Shown here: piece by piece, positions 61,429-64,000 of the stretch
Numbering within the stretch: position 1 is the stretch's first letter
Layout: every line of letters starts with the position of its first letter
Assembly: GCA_015039465.1 (NCBI GenBank)
Contig: MU130575.1
Location: 166,868 to 230,867 of the forward strand
Source: Phlegmacium glaucopus
Lineage: Eukaryota; Basidiomycota; Agaricomycetes; Agaricales; Cortinariaceae
Length of the DNA: 64,000 bases
Reading direction: 5' to 3'
Position numbers and translations under genes: made by a program
Notes under the pieces: generated by a model
What the model was told of the DNA's origin: nothing
What the model saw: the letters and a program-made list of their open reading frames with translations, nothing else
The model's database searches: none

Positions 61429-62019
61429 CATTGTCATTTTAGGGTTATATCATGGTTACTTGTGAGTTATGACTGTAGGCCTTTCAGAGATTTGATGATG
61501 AGGCTATTTGGACCTATCATAAATGATCAATGAGTGGTGGACATGGCCAAAATACTAAGGATCAAATCACCATCATCACCATTTTGTTTGAAGTTTGAAG
61601 TCAAGATAGTCTTTGGTGGGCTAGAAAGGGGCCATGATTTGAACCATAATTGGATACTAGTGAGCTGTGGAAAGGCAGATCTGTGTGCTAAAACTGGTCA
61701 AGCATCTCTTAGTCTAGGTACAGTTGTTAGACCCTATCAGTGAGCAGTCTTGGGAAGGGTTCATTGAGACAGTTCTGTCACATAGATAAGCTACAGTGTA
61801 GTGTGTAACATGGTGCAGTGAATGCATACAATGTATTGACAATTACAGCACCAGCATGCCTGCTAGTGGCTCAGTGGTCCTCTATATATAACATACTGCT
61901 TCACCAGGGTATATATTACTACTGTGAGGGTGAAAGAATGCCCTGGGGGGCAGGGAGTCACCTTTGAGGTTCCTCTACATAGGATAGACACAACCCATTA
62001 ATGATACTGCTGTCATACC
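61429..62019. other. Repeat-flanking DNA without a gene
   Basis: CpG-poor sequence with short frames only. Nothing recognised. Confidence 0.4.
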
Positions 62020-62600
62020 CAGTTGGTGCTGACCCCAGCAGGTTCCCCCAGCATTTTCCAGGGCTTAATTGGTGCCTCATTAATGTGATTACAGTAATTT
62101 AATTAATTCTTGATGGTTTTCTATGGGAAAAATGACCCACAGGTGTGCCAATTAATCCACCAGTGACACTGAAATAATAACCACCAGGTTATGCTGACCT
62201 TGGTGGGGTATCCCAGCATTTTCCAGGGCTTAATTGCTGTCTCATTAATGTTATTCCAGTAATTTACTCAATTTTTAATGATTTTTTATGGGAAAAATGA
62301 CCTGCAGGTGTGCCTATTGACCCACCAGTGATGCTGGAATAATCACCACCAGGTTTTTCCAACCTTGGCAGGGTATACCAGCATTTTCCAGTGCTTAATT
62401 GCTGTCTCATTAATGTTGTTCCAGTAATGGACTTAATTCTTGATAGTTTCTTATGGGAAAAATGACTGGCAGGTATGACAATTGACCTGCCAGTGACACT
62501 GGAATGATCCCCATTGGGTTGTGTTGACCCTCGCAGGTTATCCCAGTATTTTTTAGGACTTAATTGGTGCCCAATTAATGGTATTGTTAAGGGATGTATA
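62020..62600. repeat. Tandem repeat, about 165-bp unit, four copies
   Basis: The block GCATTTTCCAGGGCTTAATT recurs with variants near 62,051, 62,215, 62,381 and 62,545 (spacing 164-166 bp). Each is followed by a run ending in TATGGGAAAAATGAC. No coding capacity. Confidence 0.85.
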
Positions 62601-62685
62601 CTACTATCAACAGATAGCTGTAGACTTAGAGAGAAGAGGTCGGTATCGCGCACCAATACTGATTGGTAGTGTGAGAAGAAAGCTT

Positions 62686-63047
62686 AAAAGTTGCCATCAT
62701 GAAAATAAGCGGACTTTGAATTCACTTACCTATTTTGGAAGCAGCCCTGAATCGCGTTCCTGGTCAACAAAATCATTCATTCAATGTTATCACCCTCATC
62801 GCTCATCATATTCCCAATGTCTCACACTATGCTCTCCATTGTTTTCACTATCAACGTGCTCCTGAGCATTTACCATCCATTTGTTCCTTGGCTAGTGATC
62901 CAACAAAGCGATCAATCTATTATTCGCATCGGTCATCGGCTTGCGTTTGATCGTATCTTTGGCCCATCATTTCAAGAACGGCCCCTTTATGGACACATCA
63001 ACTACATTTCCCATTATGTACAAGGCTTCATTGTTGTTGTGGCTATG
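62686..63047 (+). repeat. Dispersed repeat, copy 2 (truncated by Copia insertion)
   Basis: Colinear with 20,309-20,935 but without the MITE. It includes an open frame at 62,784-63,053 whose last codons run into the LTR. CpG is better preserved than in copy 1, so this copy is probably younger. It ends at the 5' edge of the Copia LTR. Confidence 0.6.
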
Positions 63048-63359
63048 TGTTGAGGTATACGAGTTTTGACTCGTTAATTCATTCCTTAATCTTTTATCAT
63101 CTTATATTTTATTATCTTATTGTTTCTTTTATTCTGTGTCACGATAATGGTCACATTTATTAGTCATGGATTTTACTGTAGCAAGTCTCAACTTTTACCA
63201 AAAGTTGAGATGTGAGTTCATTCATTTACTATTTTAATTACTTCGTCTAACATATACCTAGTCACTATTTCATTGCTCTAGGTATAATAATTAATATACA
63301 ACTTTTACCAAAAGTTGAGACTCACTATTTCATTGCTCTAGCTGCAAAATATTCCAACA
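63048..63359 (+). repeat. 5' LTR of Copia element
   Basis: 312 bp with ends TGTTGAGG...TTCCAACA (TGTTG/CAACA inverted). It contains two copies of the palindrome CAACTTTTACCAAAAGTTG (near 63,189 and 63,299) and two copies of ACTATTTCATTGCTCTAG, giving an internal 60-bp duplication at the 3' end. The 5-bp flank before it is CTATG. Confidence 0.8.
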
Positions 63360-63372
63360 GGTTATGGGCCCC
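63360..63372 (+). promoter_or_regulatory. Primer-binding site, half-tRNA(iMet) type
   Basis: GGTTATGGGCCCC directly follows the LTR. It matches the start of the Drosophila copia primer-binding site, which pairs with an internal fragment of initiator methionine tRNA. The presumed gag ATG lies inside this site. Confidence 0.75.
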
Positions 63373-64000
63373 GAGGACAAAATCTCTAACCTATCGATGA
63401 ACTCCACTACAGACACCACGACCCTCGCTATTCCCAAGCTCCATGACGATGGAAGCAATTGGGCTGACTATGAGCCACATATTCAAAAGGCCATGGGTTT
63501 GAAAGGTCTCTGGAGACATGTAGAAGGCACCGCAACTGCGCCAAAACCATTTGCTGTCGTCGATGAAGTCCTAGTCCTATCAGATAGGAAGACGCCAGCT
63601 ATGAAAGAGCAAATAGAAACAAAAGAAGTCAGAATGGTTGAATTCAAGAAACGAGAATACCTGGCACAGCATATCATTCTTTCAACAACTTCAACACGTC
63701 TTGGATCTAAAATAAAGAATCTAACATCAGCTGAAGACATGTGGAAGGTTGTTAAAGACGACGCGATGACGAAAAGTACACTGTACCTCCTCGACGCAGA
63801 AGACCAGCTCTCGAGTATGAGGCTAGCAGAGAATGAAGACCCGAAAACTCACCTTGCCGAACTCAAGCAGCATTTTCAGCTGATGACTCAACGACGTGAT
63901 AATCTTCTAAAGATGGGATCTGGTTTATCTGAAACTCGGTTCAATATCATTGTTATGTCATCACTGCCTGAAACATACCGTCCTACTCTCCAAACAATTA
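63364..64000 (+). CDS. Copia gag-pol polyprotein, 3' partial
   Basis: An open frame from the ATG at 63,364 to the window end, 212 codons without a stop. Residues show the Copia gag (UBN2-like) pattern: KLHDDGSNWADYEPHIQKAM near the start, LSTTSTRLGSKIKNLTSAED in the middle, then QHFQLMTQRRD and SSLPETYRPTLQT. Protease, integrase and reverse transcriptase would follow beyond the window. The capsid-like product packages the element RNA. No damage is visible. Confidence 0.85.
   Translation, partial: MGPEDKISNLSMNSTTDTTTLAIPKLHDDGSNWADYEPHIQKAMGLKGLWRHVEGTATAPKPFAVVDEVLVLSDRKTPAMKEQIETKEVRMVEFKKREYLAQHIILSTTSTRLGSKIKNLTSAEDMWKVVKDDAMTKSTLYLLDAEDQLSSMRLAENEDPKTHLAELKQHFQLMTQRRDNLLKMGSGLSETRFNIIVMSSLPETYRPTLQTI

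Larger units (their letters stand above)
63048..64000 (+). mobile_element. Copia-type LTR retrotransposon, 5' part
   Basis: A 5' LTR (63,048-63,359), then a Copia-type primer-binding site, then an uninterrupted gag frame to the window edge. No frame damage, so it may be young and intact. The 3' part lies outside the window. Confidence 0.88.

Overview
This window is nuclear DNA of a basidiomycete fungus, most likely a mushroom-forming agaricomycete. The genes are cut by many short GT-AG introns of about 50-60 nt. They include an HMG-CoA reductase with a sterol-sensing domain, cohesin and NatA subunits, a GH18 chitinase and NB-ARC/TPR NLR genes, mixed with agaric-type mobile elements. All exon models were spliced by hand. 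Where I give a protein length, the spliced coding sequence is a whole number of codons.

Layout. 0-5.6 kb: the 3' part of a tyrosine recombinase gene, a convergent SAP-motif gene, and two poorly characterised genes. 5.6-9.1 kb: gene-poor. 9.1-14 kb: an intact 1358-aa HMG-CoA reductase, with an inverted, broken fragment of the same gene 0.9 kb downstream. 15.8-19.1 kb: NLR gene 1. 19.4-32.9 kb: a repeat block bounded by inverted repeats of about 0.4 kb. It holds a decayed transposase-like gene (DDE-like core, DEDDy exonuclease, Cys-rich ends) interrupted by several insertions, one of which carries a solo LTR.

33.1-44.2 kb is a housekeeping block: the NatA subunit NAA15 and cohesin regulator PDS5 are transcribed divergently, followed by a carboxylesterase-like gene. 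46-55.1 kb carries SRP19 and a JTB-like membrane protein (divergent pair), a TIR element, a GH18 chitinase, a small anchored protein and SWC5. 55.7-56.8 kb has a gene remnant. 57-60.2 kb is NLR gene 2, a paralogue of gene 1 in the same orientation. The right end has a second copy of the TIR element, a 165-bp tandem array, and the 5' LTR, primer-binding site and gag start of a Copia retrotransposon that runs off the window.

The main biology: two NLR paralogues with recently homogenised TPR arrays sit in strongly CpG-depleted, repeat-rich DNA, on either side of a block of conserved single-copy genes. The repeat block preserves a readable insertion history, because removing individual elements together with one target-site copy restores reading frames or matches an empty paralogous site.
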